A DNA stretch of 64,000 bases from Desulfomicrobium orale DSM 12838 (GCF_001553625.1 NZ_CP014230.1:2170001-2234000), one strand, 5' to 3'. Counted from the first letter of the stretch, positions 1-9,161 are shown. The notes: a model not told the origin generated them from the sequence alone. Program-made: numbers and translations.

Positions 1-413
1 TCCACCAGCCAGCCCTTCGGGGAGGGAACCATCTTCACGGTCACGGCAAAATCCGCGCTCCATTCGTCTCCGGCACCGCGCAGAACGACAAAACCATCCC
101 CGCAGGAATCGACCGCAAAACTTTCCGGATAATCCTGAGCGTCCAGCACCGGATCAAAACCCAGGCCCAGTTCCGGGTCTTCCTTCTCCGCTTCCCGCAT
201 CAGTTCCTCGTGAGCGGCCCTGAAGGCGGCGCTGACCAGGCCGTCCTTCTCCATCCAGGGAGCGGGTTTTCCGGAGGCCTCTTCGGCCGGAACTTTCAGC
301 CAGTCCACATAGGCATTCATGAAGGCCAAGGCCGCGTCCGCCTCGGGCCCGCACCCGGCCCGGCAGGGCAGGCCCGGCAACAGCGTCAGGAAAAGAAGAA
401 AGAAAGTTTTCAT
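1..413 (-). CDS. Exported hypothetical protein, possibly DUF3828 (3' end beyond window)
   Basis: The gene reads leftwards and runs off the window edge; 137 codons are visible. The start at 413 follows an AGAGG ribosome site about 8 bases upstream. The first 20 residues (MKTFFLLFLTLLPGLPCRAG) form a signal peptide with a Cys near the cleavage site, so it is a secreted or lipid-anchored protein. The motif FDPVLDAQDYPES and the overall layout (AFMNAYVDWL near the mature N terminus, a KGWLV strand near the end) resemble DUF3828 proteins, whose function is unknown. The family call is from memory of the pattern. Confidence 0.5.
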   Translation of the reverse strand, partial: MKTFFLLFLTLLPGLPCRAGCGPEADAALAFMNAYVDWLKVPAEEASGKPAPWMEKDGLVSAAFRAAHEELMREAEKEDPELGLGFDPVLDAQDYPESFAVDSCGDGFVVLRGAGDEWSADFAVTVKMVPSPKGWLV

Positions 414-448
414 GCATGCGCCTCTCATGCGGCGCAATGTGGTTGCAG

Positions 449-1549
449 TCACGAGGCCGCCCGCTCGGCCAGAAACCTGTCCAGTTCTTCCATGAAGGCG
501 GCCAGCAGCTCATCCCGTCCGCGCACCCGGCGGAGCACCTCGCCCTTGCGGAAAATGAGCCCCGAATCCCGGCCCCCGGCCACCCCGATATCCGCCTCCC
601 GCGCCTCACCCGGGCCGTTGACCACACAGCCCATGACCGCCACGGTGAACACCTCCTCTACATGACGCAGGCGTTCTTCCACGGCCTGGGCCAGTTCCAT
701 GAGCCCGATCTCCGTGCGTCCGCAGGTCGGACAGGACACGATTTCCGGCCCCCGCGCGCGCAGGCCCAGAGAACGCAGAATCTCCCAGGCCACGAGCATT
801 TCCTCCACCGGATCAGCGGTCAGGGACACGCGCAGGGTGTCGCCGATCCCCTCGGCCAGCAGAACACCCAGCCCCACGGAAGATTTCACCGCCCCGCGCA
901 GCATGGTCCCGGCCTCGGTCACGCCGATATGCAGGGGATAATCCACGGTCCGGCTCATGAGGCGGTAGGCGGCCACGGTGTGCCGCACACTGGAGGACTT
1001 GAGGGAGATCTTGATGTCGTGAAAGCCGCGGTCCTCCAGCAGACGCGCGTGCTCCAGCGCGCTTTCCACCAGAGCTTCCGGCGTGGGGCCGCCGTGTTTG
1101 CGCAATATGTCCCTGTTCACCGAGCCGCTGTTCACGCCGATGCGGATGGGTATGCCCGCCGCACGGGCCGCGTGGGCCACACGGTCCACCTTGTCCGGCC
1201 CGCCGATGTTTCCGGGGTTGATGCGCAGGCCCTTCACTCCGGCTTCCACGGCCATGACGGCCAGCCGCGCGTCAAAATGGATGTCTGCGATGAGCGGGAC
1301 GGACGTTTCCGCGCAGATACGCCGCAGAGCTTCGGCCGCTTCGGTGTTCAGCACGGCCAGACGGACGATCTCGCAACCCGCTTGCTGCAGCGCCCCGATC
1401 TGGGACAGGGTGGCCTCCACGTCGCGGGTGTCGGTGTTGGTCATGGACTGGACGCGCACGGGATGCCCGCCGCCAATGCCCACCGCACCCACATAAACGG
1501 TGCGCGTGGAACGGCGCGGAGCCGGTATGGCTGGAAAACCGGGGAACAT
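449..1549 (-). CDS. ispG: 4-hydroxy-3-methylbut-2-enyl diphosphate synthase
   Basis: IspG (GcpE) converts methylerythritol cyclodiphosphate to HMBPP in the MEP isoprenoid pathway, using a [4Fe-4S] cluster. The protein shows the N-terminal TIM-barrel signature GGGHPVRVQSMTNTDT, then RINPGNIGG, and the C-terminal cluster Cys in CPTCGR and GCVVNGPGEA. I chose the ATG at 1549 (366 aa, family-typical length). An in-frame TTG at 1615 with an AAAGGA site just upstream is an alternative start that adds 22 unconserved residues. It is followed after 35 bases by the small exported gene on the same strand. Confidence 0.95.
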   Translation of the reverse strand: MFPGFPAIPAPRRSTRTVYVGAVGIGGGHPVRVQSMTNTDTRDVEATLSQIGALQQAGCEIVRLAVLNTEAAEALRRICAETSVPLIADIHFDARLAVMAVEAGVKGLRINPGNIGGPDKVDRVAHAARAAGIPIRIGVNSGSVNRDILRKHGGPTPEALVESALEHARLLEDRGFHDIKISLKSSSVRHTVAAYRLMSRTVDYPLHIGVTEAGTMLRGAVKSSVGLGVLLAEGIGDTLRVSLTADPVEEMLVAWEILRSLGLRARGPEIVSCPTCGRTEIGLMELAQAVEERLRHVEEVFTVAVMGCVVNGPGEAREADIGVAGGRDSGLIFRKGEVLRRVRGRDELLAAFMEELDRFLAERAAS

Positions 1550-1667
1550 GGCGGCGGACCTTACCGGATTCACCCCCCGAAGCCAAGGACGGGAAATACC
1601 CGGCCGTTCCGGCAAGGTGTCCTTTCAGACCGCGCGATATGTGGGCCGGGCGAGAATTTTTCCGCAC

Positions 1668-2417
1668 TCATGCCCGAAAGCCGCCGAAATCCCGCTCGCT
1701 TCGGCCGTCCAGATTGATCCCGGCCCTGGCGGCCTGAGACATCTGGTACATGCGCGGGATGCGGTAGCTCCTGCCGTCCTTTCTGAAATGCGTTCCGGTC
1801 TGCTTGAAAAAGAAGTCCACACCGTGCCTCGCGCATTGGGCCCGGCTGTCCAGCACCCAGGAAAAATCGCACAGCCTGCCCTCCGGTCCGGATTCACCGC
1901 CGCAGATGACCCGCCGGATTTTCCCCGAGGCCAGATACGGCTCGATCCGGACGGCTTCGAGCATGGGTTCGTGAATGACGTGGCGGCGCTTAAGAGGCAG
2001 TTCCAGAAAGATGGGCAGCCGGTAGTCCGCGCTCTTCTGATCCTCGCAGGTCAGGCAGATGGTCACATTTTCGTAGCCGTTTTCCCAGTCTCCGGGCAGG
2101 CCGACGGTGAAGCGGTCGATGCGCTTGGTGACGATGAAGAAATGCAGATCCGTACGCTCCCGGATCATCCGCCACGCTTCCTCGCGCCAAGGATCGGCCT
2201 CGCCGATGAAAAAGTCCGAGGTCATGCAGGTATAGACCGTGCCCCCGGAGAGGATATATTCGCCCCTGCGGTTTCTTTTGAGCGGCAGGCCGAACTTCGC
2301 CGTTTTCTCCACGACGCGGCTGTCCTTGCCGAATTGCGCGTCGCGCCGATACACATAACAGTTCCGGCAGCCCTCGCTCAATTTTCTGCATCCGTGCCAG
2401 GGATTCCAGATCAGCAT
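1668..2417 (-). CDS. DUF5131 family protein (phage Gp37/Gp68-like)
   Basis: 249 aa. The N terminus carries the family hallmark NPWHGCRKLSEGCRNCY with Cys10, Cys17 and Cys20, a three-Cys pattern reminiscent of radical-SAM or Fe-S binding. Further conserved blocks are YTCMTSDFFIGEADPWR, FFIVTKRIDRF and VICGGESGPEGR, and FFFKQTGTH near the C terminus. Relatives occur in phages (Gp37/Gp68) and in many bacterial chromosomes; the biochemical role is not established to my knowledge. It lies upstream of ispG on the same strand, 118 bases apart, with no sign of shared function. Confidence 0.85.
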   Translation of the reverse strand: MLIWNPWHGCRKLSEGCRNCYVYRRDAQFGKDSRVVEKTAKFGLPLKRNRRGEYILSGGTVYTCMTSDFFIGEADPWREEAWRMIRERTDLHFFIVTKRIDRFTVGLPGDWENGYENVTICLTCEDQKSADYRLPIFLELPLKRRHVIHEPMLEAVRIEPYLASGKIRRVICGGESGPEGRLCDFSWVLDSRAQCARHGVDFFFKQTGTHFRKDGRSYRIPRMYQMSQAARAGINLDGRSERDFGGFRA

Positions 2418-2666
2418 CGACGGGTCCTCATGTTGTTATTGCCTCCCGGCCTGCCCGGCGGTCCGGCGGCCGGAAGCGTGCCGCCCGGTCCCTTCTACAG
2501 TCCGGCGGGCCTGCTGAAAACTCACCGGAACACACGCCCCCGGCTTCGCCAGAAATTTATGGAATCCGGAACTGAAAAAGTTTACAAGCGCCCCGGATCG
2601 CTTCAGTACCGGCTCGAACTTCAGGCACATATTGAGAAACGCCGCTTTTTTTGTCCACATGCCGCA

Positions 2667-3454
2667 ATGGATGACCCGATTCTGAGTCTCGCCCTCGATC
2701 TTCTCCGGAGTCCGGCCGGTTCCGCGCCGGAGCTTCCGGAATCCGGGCTCCGGGATGCGGAGACGCTGCGGCGGCTGGCCCCGCATGTGCTGGCCAGAGC
2801 AGCAAATCTCGGCGGCCGGACGACGCTGGCCCACATGGACCCGCCAACGCCGGAGATAACCTGGGCCACAGCCCTCTGGAACGCCTGCCGCAATCAGAAC
2901 CTGCTTCATCCGGCCACGTCTCCCTTCGCTTCTAAGGCCGAGAGACTGTGCATTTCCTGGCTCGCGCCCTTCTTCGGCATGACGGGCGGCCATTTCTGCG
3001 CGGGCTCCACCATCGGCAACCTGACGGGACTCTGGACGGCCAGAAACCACAAGGGCGTGAAAACAGTCTTCGCCTCGGAGCTTGCGCACAACAGCATCGC
3101 GAAATCCTGTGACATTCTGGGTCTGGAGCTCAGGCTTCTCCCGGCGGACGACCGGATGCGTCTCATCCCGCCAAAAGAGGAACTGGCGGGAAGCTGCCTG
3201 GTTCTGACGGCGGGCACCACTGGCGGAGGAGCCATCGATCCCCTGCGGGAACGCCACGGCGCGGCCTGGGTCCATGTGGACGCCGCCCAGCCGGGTGCAT
3301 TCGGACCTGCTCGACGGCATCGAGAACGCGGCTCCCGCCGGGCATGTTTTCCACGCTGCATTACAGGTCGGAGTTGTGGATCAGGTCCGTGTCGGCCAAC
3401 CCGGAGGCGGACATTCAGAAAATCATTGCCCTGCTGGATGGAATACGCGCCTAG
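2667..3454 (+). pseudogene. PLP-dependent group II amino acid decarboxylase remnant
   Basis: From 2667 the frame encodes about 210 residues of a glutamate/tyrosine-decarboxylase-like protein: CAGSTIGNLTGLWTARN (cofactor phosphate region), VLTAGTTGGGAIDP and AAWVHVDAAQPG. The reading frame then breaks: HSDLLDGIENA (about 3298-3330) is in the next frame, and FSTLHYRSELWIRSVSANPEADIQKIIALLDG up to the TAG at 3452-3454 is in the third. The stretch that should carry the Schiff-base Lys (DPHKW-type motif) is absent between these blocks. So the gene has at least two frame changes plus an internal deletion and cannot make an active enzyme. The start may lie further upstream, at ATG 2559. Confidence 0.8.
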
Positions 3455-3507
3455 CGGGTTCCCGGACAGGGCGGGAAACCATGCCATGCGGCTGACGGAA
3501 ATTCTCT

Positions 3508-4584
3508 ATGGAAATGATGATTCAGTGGCTCCGCTCGATACTCGCCGATAAACAGATGGTCATCCTGCTTCTGGTGCTGGGTATCGGCGCGGCCATTGTG
3601 CTCAGCATCGGCGACCTGCTCGCACCCGTCATTGCCAGCGTGGTCATCGCCTTTCTGCTGGAGGGGCTGATCCGGCACCTGGAGCGCTTCGGCTGTCCCC
3701 GGCGGACGGCCATCATCCTTGTCTTCGGACTGTTCATGCTTTTCCTGGCTTTTCTGCTGATCGCCCTGGTGCCGCTTCTCATCACCCAGATCTCCGAGCT
3801 GACGGAAAACATCCCCCGGATCATCGCCCGCGCCCAGACGGCCCTGCAGGGCATCCCGAAAAAATTTCCCCTCCTGACGGAGACGCACATCAACTCCATT
3901 CTGGACGGCCTGACTCCCCAGCTTTCCCTTTACGGCAAGCAGATACTGAGCTTCTCCCTGTCTTCGGTGCGCTCGGTCTTTTCCTTTCTGGTCTATCTGG
4001 TGCTCATGCCCATCATGGTCTTCTTTTTCCTGAAGGACAAAGAGCAGATCCTGAAATGGATAGCGGACTTTCTGCCCCACGACCACAGCCTGACCCGCCG
4101 GGTCTGGGCCGAAGTGGAGAAGCAGGCCGGCAACTACGTCCGCGGCCGCGTGTGGGAAATTCTTATCGTCTGGCTGGCCACCTATGCCTGTTTTCTGATC
4201 ACAGGCCTGGAATACGCCATGCTGCTCAGCCTCATTGTAGGGCTTTCGGTCATCATCCCCTATATCGGCGCGGTGGTGGTGACCGTGCCCGTGGTCATCA
4301 TCGCCTACATCCAGTGGGGCTTCGGCCCCGAGTTCACCTGGGCCATGGTCGCCTACCTGGTTGTCCAGCTGCTCGACGCCAACCTGCTCGTACCGCTTTT
4401 GCTGTCCGGCGCGGTGAACCTGCATCCTCTGGCTTCCATCATGGGCATTCTCGTCTTTGGAGGTATCTGGGGATTCTGGGGCGTTTTTTTCGCCATCCCC
4501 TTGGCTTCTCTCGTTCAGGCCGTGCTGCAGGCATGGCAGTCGAGAAGATGGCGCGGCATATCGGAAGACCTGACTTCGGTCTGA
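3508..4584 (+). CDS. AI-2E family transporter (PF01594-type permease), copy 1
   Basis: 358 aa with about eight membrane segments: two pairs at the N terminus (ILLLVLGIGAAIVLSIGDLL, VIASVVIAFLLEGL, AIILVFGLFMLFLAFLLIALVPLL), a soluble stretch around residues 90-150, and a C-terminal group containing the family signature of a Pro-rich loop (VIIPYIGAVVVTVPVVIIAY). Substrates in this family include autoinducer-2 and, in other branches, Na+/H+ exchange; nothing here decides between them. Two more members lie at 44919-46088 and 53621-54751. It ends 26 bases before the kinase gene that follows. Confidence 0.9.
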   Translation: MEMMIQWLRSILADKQMVILLLVLGIGAAIVLSIGDLLAPVIASVVIAFLLEGLIRHLERFGCPRRTAIILVFGLFMLFLAFLLIALVPLLITQISELTENIPRIIARAQTALQGIPKKFPLLTETHINSILDGLTPQLSLYGKQILSFSLSSVRSVFSFLVYLVLMPIMVFFFLKDKEQILKWIADFLPHDHSLTRRVWAEVEKQAGNYVRGRVWEILIVWLATYACFLITGLEYAMLLSLIVGLSVIIPYIGAVVVTVPVVIIAYIQWGFGPEFTWAMVAYLVVQLLDANLLVPLLLSGAVNLHPLASIMGILVFGGIWGFWGVFFAIPLASLVQAVLQAWQSRRWRGISEDLTSV

Positions 4585-4609
4585 ACCTCAACTTCTTATG
4601 GGAACGACA

Positions 4610-5611
4610 ATGCAACGATACGATGTGTACGGCATGGGCAACGCCCTGGTGGATATGGAATTCAGCGTGGATGACGGATTTCTTGAAACCATGGGCGTGG
4701 AGAAAGGATACATGACTCTGGTGGACGAACAGCGGCAATTCGAACTGCTGGAGTTTCTGCGGGATGAACCCGCGCACCGCTCCGGCGGCGGATCGGCGGC
4801 GAATACCGTGGTCGGCAGCGCCCTGTTCGGGAGCAAGGCTTTCTATTCCTGCCTGGTCAGCAACGACGAGATGGGAGATTTCTACACCGGAGAACTGCGG
4901 CGGGCCGGAGTGGACACCAACCTGACCATCCGCCGGGCCGACGGGGTAACCGGAAAATGCCTAGTCATGGTCACACCCGACGCCGAACGCACCATGAACA
5001 CCTATCTGGGCATTTCGGAATCCCTCTCCCGCGACGAGATACAGCCCGACGCCCTGCGTGATTCGCAGTACCTTTACGTGGAGGGCTATCTGGTCACGTC
5101 GCCCACGGCCCGCCCGGCGGTGGTGCATGCCAGAGAGATCGCCAGGGAGGCGGGAGTGAAAACGGCCGTCAGCTTTTCCGATCCGTCCATGGTCAGATAT
5201 TTCCGGCTGGGCCTGGAGGAAATCGTGGGTCAGGGGGTGGACCTGCTCTTCTGCAATCGGGAGGAGGCCCTTCTCTGGGGCGGATGCCGGACCCTGGCCA
5301 AGGCCGTGGACGAACTGCGCCGCATCGCCGGAACCTTCGCCGTCACGCTGGGGGCCGACGGCGCTCTGGTGTATGACGGCGACAGCCTGCACGAAATCGA
5401 CCCCTTCCCCGCCTCCGCCGTGGACACCAACGGTGCTGGGGACATGTTTGCGGGCGCGTTCCTGTACGGCATCACCCACGGCATGGATCACGCCCGGGCC
5501 GGACGCTTCGCCAGCCTGGCCGCCTCCAAGGTGGTCGGCGTGTTCGGCCCGAGGCTGAAGCCCGAGGAATACGAGCGCACCCTGGCGGAATTTCTGGCCC
5601 TGAAGCCATGA
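4610..5611 (+). CDS. PfkB-family carbohydrate/nucleoside kinase (adenosine kinase-like)
   Basis: 333 aa. The N-terminal GMGNALVDMEF, the GGGSAANTV substrate-site glycine run, and the C-terminal DTNGAGDMFAGAF (anion hole and catalytic Asp of the PfkB signature) define the ribokinase fold. The overall pattern is closest to adenosine kinase-like sugar kinases common in deltaproteobacteria; the exact substrate is not decidable. The start at ATG 4610 is preferred because GGGA lies 8 bases upstream; an ATG at 4598 is in frame. The stop overlaps the next gene by 4 bases (ATGA), indicating translational coupling. Confidence 0.85.
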   Translation: MQRYDVYGMGNALVDMEFSVDDGFLETMGVEKGYMTLVDEQRQFELLEFLRDEPAHRSGGGSAANTVVGSALFGSKAFYSCLVSNDEMGDFYTGELRRAGVDTNLTIRRADGVTGKCLVMVTPDAERTMNTYLGISESLSRDEIQPDALRDSQYLYVEGYLVTSPTARPAVVHAREIAREAGVKTAVSFSDPSMVRYFRLGLEEIVGQGVDLLFCNREEALLWGGCRTLAKAVDELRRIAGTFAVTLGADGALVYDGDSLHEIDPFPASAVDTNGAGDMFAGAFLYGITHGMDHARAGRFASLAASKVVGVFGPRLKPEEYERTLAEFLALKP

Positions 5612-6030
5612 CCAGTCTGTGGCCGGAAGCCTGGAACGCGTACCTCTGGTGGCTGGCCGCCTTTTCCGCAGTCACGTTCATCGCCTCCCTGCTGGCGGTG
5701 CCCTTTTTTGCCGTGCGCATCCCCGCGGACTATTTCAGCGCCCCCCGCAGAAAACAGACTTCCCGAGCCTGGCCTCCGGCCCTGCGCCTGACTTTTCTGC
5801 TCTGCAAGAATGCCGGGGGCATACTGCTCTTTCTGGCGGGGACGGCCATGCTGTTCCTGCCGGGCCAGGGCCTGCTGACCATGCTCATGGGTATCGTGCT
5901 GATGGATTTTCCCGGCAAATTCAGGCTGGAACGTCATCTCGTCTCGCGGCCGCCGGTGTTCGCGGCCATCAACTGGATCCGGACCCGGCGCGGCGCTCCC
6001 CCCCTTGAGCCGCCCGCCCCTCCTCTCTGA
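5608..6030 (+). CDS. Small membrane protein, PGPGW-like
   Basis: 140 aa with an N-terminal membrane segment (LWWLAAFSAVTFIASLLAVPFFAV) and a second hydrophobic hairpin around residues 65-100 containing LPGQGLLTMLMGIVLMDFPGK, which resembles the PGPGW transmembrane family motif. The rest is basic and Pro-rich (APPLEPPAPPL at the end). It is coupled to the upstream kinase by an ATGA overlap, so the two are probably made together, but no joint role is known to me. Confidence 0.65.
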   Translation: MTSLWPEAWNAYLWWLAAFSAVTFIASLLAVPFFAVRIPADYFSAPRRKQTSRAWPPALRLTFLLCKNAGGILLFLAGTAMLFLPGQGLLTMLMGIVLMDFPGKFRLERHLVSRPPVFAAINWIRTRRGAPPLEPPAPPL

Positions 6031-6046
6031 ACCATCTTCTCCTTTC

Positions 6047-6074
6047 TTGACCGCCGCCAGACGCGGCATATAGG
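6047..6074 (+). promoter_or_regulatory. Candidate sigma-70 promoter for uraA
   Basis: TTGACC at 6047-6052 and TATAGG at 6069-6074 are separated by 16 bases, 88 bases upstream of the uraA start codon. This is a sequence match only. A GC-rich dyad (GGGGCCGCCCCC, about 6089-6100) lies in the predicted leader and could contribute to attenuation. Confidence 0.4.
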
Positions 6075-6161
6075 ACTTCCCAGCTTTTGGGGCCGCCCCC
6101 AGGATCATGTTACGCGGGACGGGCCGTCTGGCCTTGCAACACATCATCCAAGGAGTTTCTC

Positions 6162-7454
6162 ATGCGTGGGAACATCATTCAGGTCGAGGAAAAGGTATCC
6201 CTGATCAAGGGCCTGCCCCTCAGTTTACAGCATCTTTTCGCCATGTTCGGCGCTTCCATTCTGGTGCCGACCCTGTTCAGGATCGATCCGGCCATCGTGC
6301 TGCTCATGAACGGCATCGGCACCCTCATCTATCTGGTGCTGTGCAAGGGCAAAGCTCCGGCTTTTCTGGGATCGAGCTTCGCCTTCCTCTCGCCGGTCTT
6401 CGTGGTGCTGGGAGCGGACCAGGCCATGTGGGGAGCCAACTATTCCTATGCGCTGGGCGGATTCATCGCCTCCGGGCTCATCTTCTGCGCCGTGGCTGTC
6501 ATCATCGGCAGATTCGGGCCGGGCTGGATCGGCGTGGTGCTGCCCCCGGCCACCATGGGGCCCATCGTGGCCCTCATCGGACTGGAACTGGCGGGCGTGG
6601 CCGCGAACATGGCCGGTTTCATGCCCGACGCCCAGGGCGGCTACGACACCAAAGCCATCGCCGTGTCCATGTTCACCCTCATGGTGGTGGTCTTCGGCTC
6701 GGTGCTGTTTCGGGGATTTCTGGCCGTCATCCCCGTGCTGGTGGGCATCGCGGCCGGATATCTGGCGGCAGTGGTGCTGGGCATGGTCGATTTCGGCATG
6801 GTCACGTCCGCCTCTGTCCTTTCCCTGCCCACGATCTACACGCCCAAATTTGATCTGAACGTCATCCTGATCGTCATTCCGGCTTCGCTGGTGGTCATTT
6901 CCGAACACATCGGCCATCTGGTGGTCACCGGCAGAATCATAGGCCGCGAACTGACCAGGGATCCCGGCCTGCACCGTTCCCTGCTTGGCGACGGCATCTC
7001 CACCACCCTCTCGGGCTTCATGGGCTCCGTGCCCGTGACGACTTACGGCGAGAACATCGGCGTCATGGCCATTACCAGAGTCTATTCCGTGTGGGTCATC
7101 GGCGGGGCGGCCGTTTTGTCCATCGCTCTGGCCTTTGTCGGCGTGCTCTCGGCTTTCATCCGCTCCATTCCGGCTCCGGTCATGGGCGGCGTGTGCATCC
7201 TGCTTTTCGGCGTCATTGCCGCTTCGGGCATCCGCATGCTGGTGGAAACCAGAGTGGACTATTCCAAATCGTCCAATCTCATCCTGACCGCCGTGGTGCT
7301 CATCGTGGGCTTGAGCGGCGCGGCTGTAAGCATTGGCACGGTGCAGCTCAAGGGCATGGCGCTGGGCACGGTGGCGGGCATGGCCCTGTCTCTCGTGTTC
7401 CACATCCTGAACAGGGCGGGACTGACCAATCAGCCGGTGGAAATCGAAGGCTGA
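6162..7454 (+). CDS. uraA: Uracil permease (nucleobase:cation symporter-2 family)
   Basis: 430 aa, about 14 membrane segments. Conserved stretches are QHLFAMFGASILVPTLF, GSSFAFLSPVF (substrate-region half-helix) and GENIGVMAITRVYS, the diagnostic uracil-transporter block. The start at 6162 is fixed by AAGGAG at 6150-6155. The product should import uracil by proton symport across the inner membrane. It has its own promoter candidate and an intrinsic terminator directly after the stop, so it appears monocistronic. Confidence 0.93.
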   Translation: MRGNIIQVEEKVSLIKGLPLSLQHLFAMFGASILVPTLFRIDPAIVLLMNGIGTLIYLVLCKGKAPAFLGSSFAFLSPVFVVLGADQAMWGANYSYALGGFIASGLIFCAVAVIIGRFGPGWIGVVLPPATMGPIVALIGLELAGVAANMAGFMPDAQGGYDTKAIAVSMFTLMVVVFGSVLFRGFLAVIPVLVGIAAGYLAAVVLGMVDFGMVTSASVLSLPTIYTPKFDLNVILIVIPASLVVISEHIGHLVVTGRIIGRELTRDPGLHRSLLGDGISTTLSGFMGSVPVTTYGENIGVMAITRVYSVWVIGGAAVLSIALAFVGVLSAFIRSIPAPVMGGVCILLFGVIAASGIRMLVETRVDYSKSSNLILTAVVLIVGLSGAAVSIGTVQLKGMALGTVAGMALSLVFHILNRAGLTNQPVEIEG

Positions 7455-7459
7455 AACAC

Positions 7460-7481
7460 GGGCGGGAAACCGCCCTTTTTT
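7460..7481 (+). terminator. Rho-independent terminator after uraA
   Basis: Perfect 6-bp stem GGGCGG-GAAA-CCGCCC followed by six T, starting 6 bases after the uraA stop codon. Confidence 0.85.
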
Positions 7482-7498
7482 CGTCGCGAGGACTGACA

Positions 7499-7672
7499 AT
7501 GAAAAAATTTTCGCCGTGGCTCTGGACCGGCGGCGTCATCGCCGTCGCCACCATGGGCGCCCTGCGCTTCCTGGGCAAAGGCACGAACATCTTCGGTCTG
7601 CTGGCGGGCATGGCCGTGGTCATCACCATCCTGTCCTTTCTGGTCATCCGCTATGTGAACAGGAAATGGTAA
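7499..7672 (+). CDS. Small hypothetical membrane protein
   Basis: 57 aa with two hydrophobic segments (WTGGVIAVATMGALRFL and IFGLLAGMAVVITILSFLVIRYV) and a basic C terminus (NRKW), i.e. a small two-helix inner-membrane protein. Start ATG 7499, 17 bases after the uraA terminator, with a GAGGA site upstream (7488-7492). No family recognised. Confidence 0.5.
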   Translation: MKKFSPWLWTGGVIAVATMGALRFLGKGTNIFGLLAGMAVVITILSFLVIRYVNRKW

Positions 7673-7754
7673 GGGGGATGCATTCACACACGAACCGGAA
7701 CACGGACAAAGGCTGCAACTCCGAGAGATCCTCTATTCGAAGCCCGGAAGCCGC

Positions 7755-7790
7755 AAAAAAGCCCCTTCCGCGGGAAAGTCGGAAGGGGCT
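7755..7790 (-). terminator. Rho-independent terminator for the LOG/RidA unit
   Basis: On the minus strand an 11-bp stem (AGCCCCTTCCG / CGGAAGGGGCT) with a 9-base loop is followed by six T. It lies 79 bases beyond the stop of the LOG gene. Confidence 0.8.
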
Positions 7791-7868
7791 GATTTCTCCA
7801 TACAAAATCTGATTTCTGTTTGTCCGGCGCTCGGGAAGTTCTCCCGGGTTCCGGCACCGCGTCACTAT

Positions 7869-8765
7869 TCAGAACTTGCCGTCAGTGGTCGTCCCGTTGG
7901 AGGCGGCGATGATTTCCCAGGCTTCTTCGGCCGTGCTCACATACTGGAAGATGTTCAGATCTTCCGGGCTGATGGTCCCCTCTTCCACCAGCGCCTCGAA
8001 ATTGATGACCTTGTGCCAGAACCGGCGGCCGAACAGGAGCACCGGAATGGGCCGGACCTTGCTCGTCTGGATCAGGGTCAAGGCTTCGAAGAGCTCGTCC
8101 ATGGTGCCGAAGCCGCCGGGAAAGGCCACCAGGGCCTTGGCCCGCATCAGCAGGTGCATCTTGCGGATGGCGAAATAGTGGAACTGGAAGCTGAGTTCCG
8201 GCGTGATGTACGGATTGGGCTCCTGCTCGAAGGGCAGCACGATGTTCATGCCGATGCTCTTGGCCCCCACATCGTGGGCCCCCTGATTGGCCGCACCCAT
8301 GATGCCGAAGCCGCCGCCCGTGATGACCACGTGTTTGTACCTGGGCGTATTCTCGGAGATGAGCCGTCCCAGCTTGCGCGCTTCGGTATAATAGCGGCTG
8401 GTGGTCACAGCGATGCGGGCCTTGTTCAGTTCCTGCTGCAGAGCCGCGTCGTCCGGATTTTTCTTCAGGGCTTCCATGGCCTTTTCCTGCCGCAGAGCGG
8501 CAGACTCTGGGTCCATGAACCGGGCGCTGCCGTAAATGACCACGGTGGATTCAATCTGCTGTTCCTGCAGGGCCAGTTCGGGCTTGAGCAGTTCCAGTTG
8601 CAGACGCACGGGGCGCAGTTCCTCGCGCAGCAGAAAATTCTGATCCTGAAAGGCCAGCAGATAGGAATCGGAGGTGCACTGCGGAGAGTTCACATGCCGC
8701 TGGGCGGCCACGGCGTCTTCATTGGCCGAGGGAAAAACACCCAGCCGGGATGATTTCTTGCTCAT
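7869..8765 (-). CDS. LOG family protein (TIGR00730-type, lysine-decarboxylase fold)
   Basis: 298 aa. The core holds VVIYGSARF, VVITGGGFGIMGAANQGA and the family signature PGGFGTMDELFE, which binds the nucleotide phosphate in cytokinin-activating phosphoribohydrolases (LOG). The protein has an N-terminal extension of about 70 residues and an inserted helical stretch (residues about 90-120), so it is longer than the minimal 190-aa LOG. In bacteria the likely reaction is hydrolysis of nucleoside 5'-monophosphates to base and ribose phosphate. It is 9 bases downstream of ridA. Confidence 0.85.
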   Translation of the reverse strand: MSKKSSRLGVFPSANEDAVAAQRHVNSPQCTSDSYLLAFQDQNFLLREELRPVRLQLELLKPELALQEQQIESTVVIYGSARFMDPESAALRQEKAMEALKKNPDDAALQQELNKARIAVTTSRYYTEARKLGRLISENTPRYKHVVITGGGFGIMGAANQGAHDVGAKSIGMNIVLPFEQEPNPYITPELSFQFHYFAIRKMHLLMRAKALVAFPGGFGTMDELFEALTLIQTSKVRPIPVLLFGRRFWHKVINFEALVEEGTISPEDLNIFQYVSTAEEAWEIIAASNGTTTDGKF

Positions 8766-8774
8766 GATTGTTCC

Positions 8775-9161
8775 TTACGCGGGGATCTGGGCCACGCACT
8801 TCATTTCCACCACGCCGCCGAGCGGCAGGGCCGAGACCTGCACAACGGCGCGGGCGGGCTTGTGGCCGCCCATGAATTCGACGTAGATATCGTTGAATTG
8901 TCTGAAATTGCCGAGATCGGTTACAAACACATCCGCACTGACGATATCCTTCATGCCGCATCCGGCTTCCGCCAGAATGGCCCGGATGTTGGTCAGAGCC
9001 TGTCTGGCCTGGGATGCGAAGTCCGATCCGGCAAAGGCGCCTGTACCCGGATCGAGCCCCAACTGCCCGGACACGTGAACCATGTCTCCGACCCGCACGG
9101 CCTGCGAGTACGGCCCCACGGCGGCCGGAGCCTTGTCCGTCTGGATGTATGATATGCTCAT
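8775..9161 (-). CDS. ridA: RidA family 2-iminobutanoate/2-iminopropanoate deaminase
   Basis: 128 aa, full length for the YjgF/YER057c/UK114 family. Diagnostic blocks are APAAVGPYSQAV, VHVSGQLGLDPGTG and the C-terminal ARAVVQVSALPLGGVVEMKCVA, which contains the Arg that binds the imine carboxylate and the Glu of the active site. It hydrolyses reactive enamine/imine intermediates released by PLP enzymes. It lies between a broken carboxymuconolactone decarboxylase gene (10 bases upstream) and the LOG gene, probably one transcript. Confidence 0.93.
   Translation of the reverse strand: MSISYIQTDKAPAAVGPYSQAVRVGDMVHVSGQLGLDPGTGAFAGSDFASQARQALTNIRAILAEAGCGMKDIVSADVFVTDLGNFRQFNDIYVEFMGGHKPARAVVQVSALPLGGVVEMKCVAQIPA

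Noticed and set aside
1500-2660. Long plus-strand frame ahead of the PLP decarboxylase remnant
   Set aside because: It is antisense to the DUF5131 gene and shows no protein-like conservation; only the part from about 2667 matches a family.
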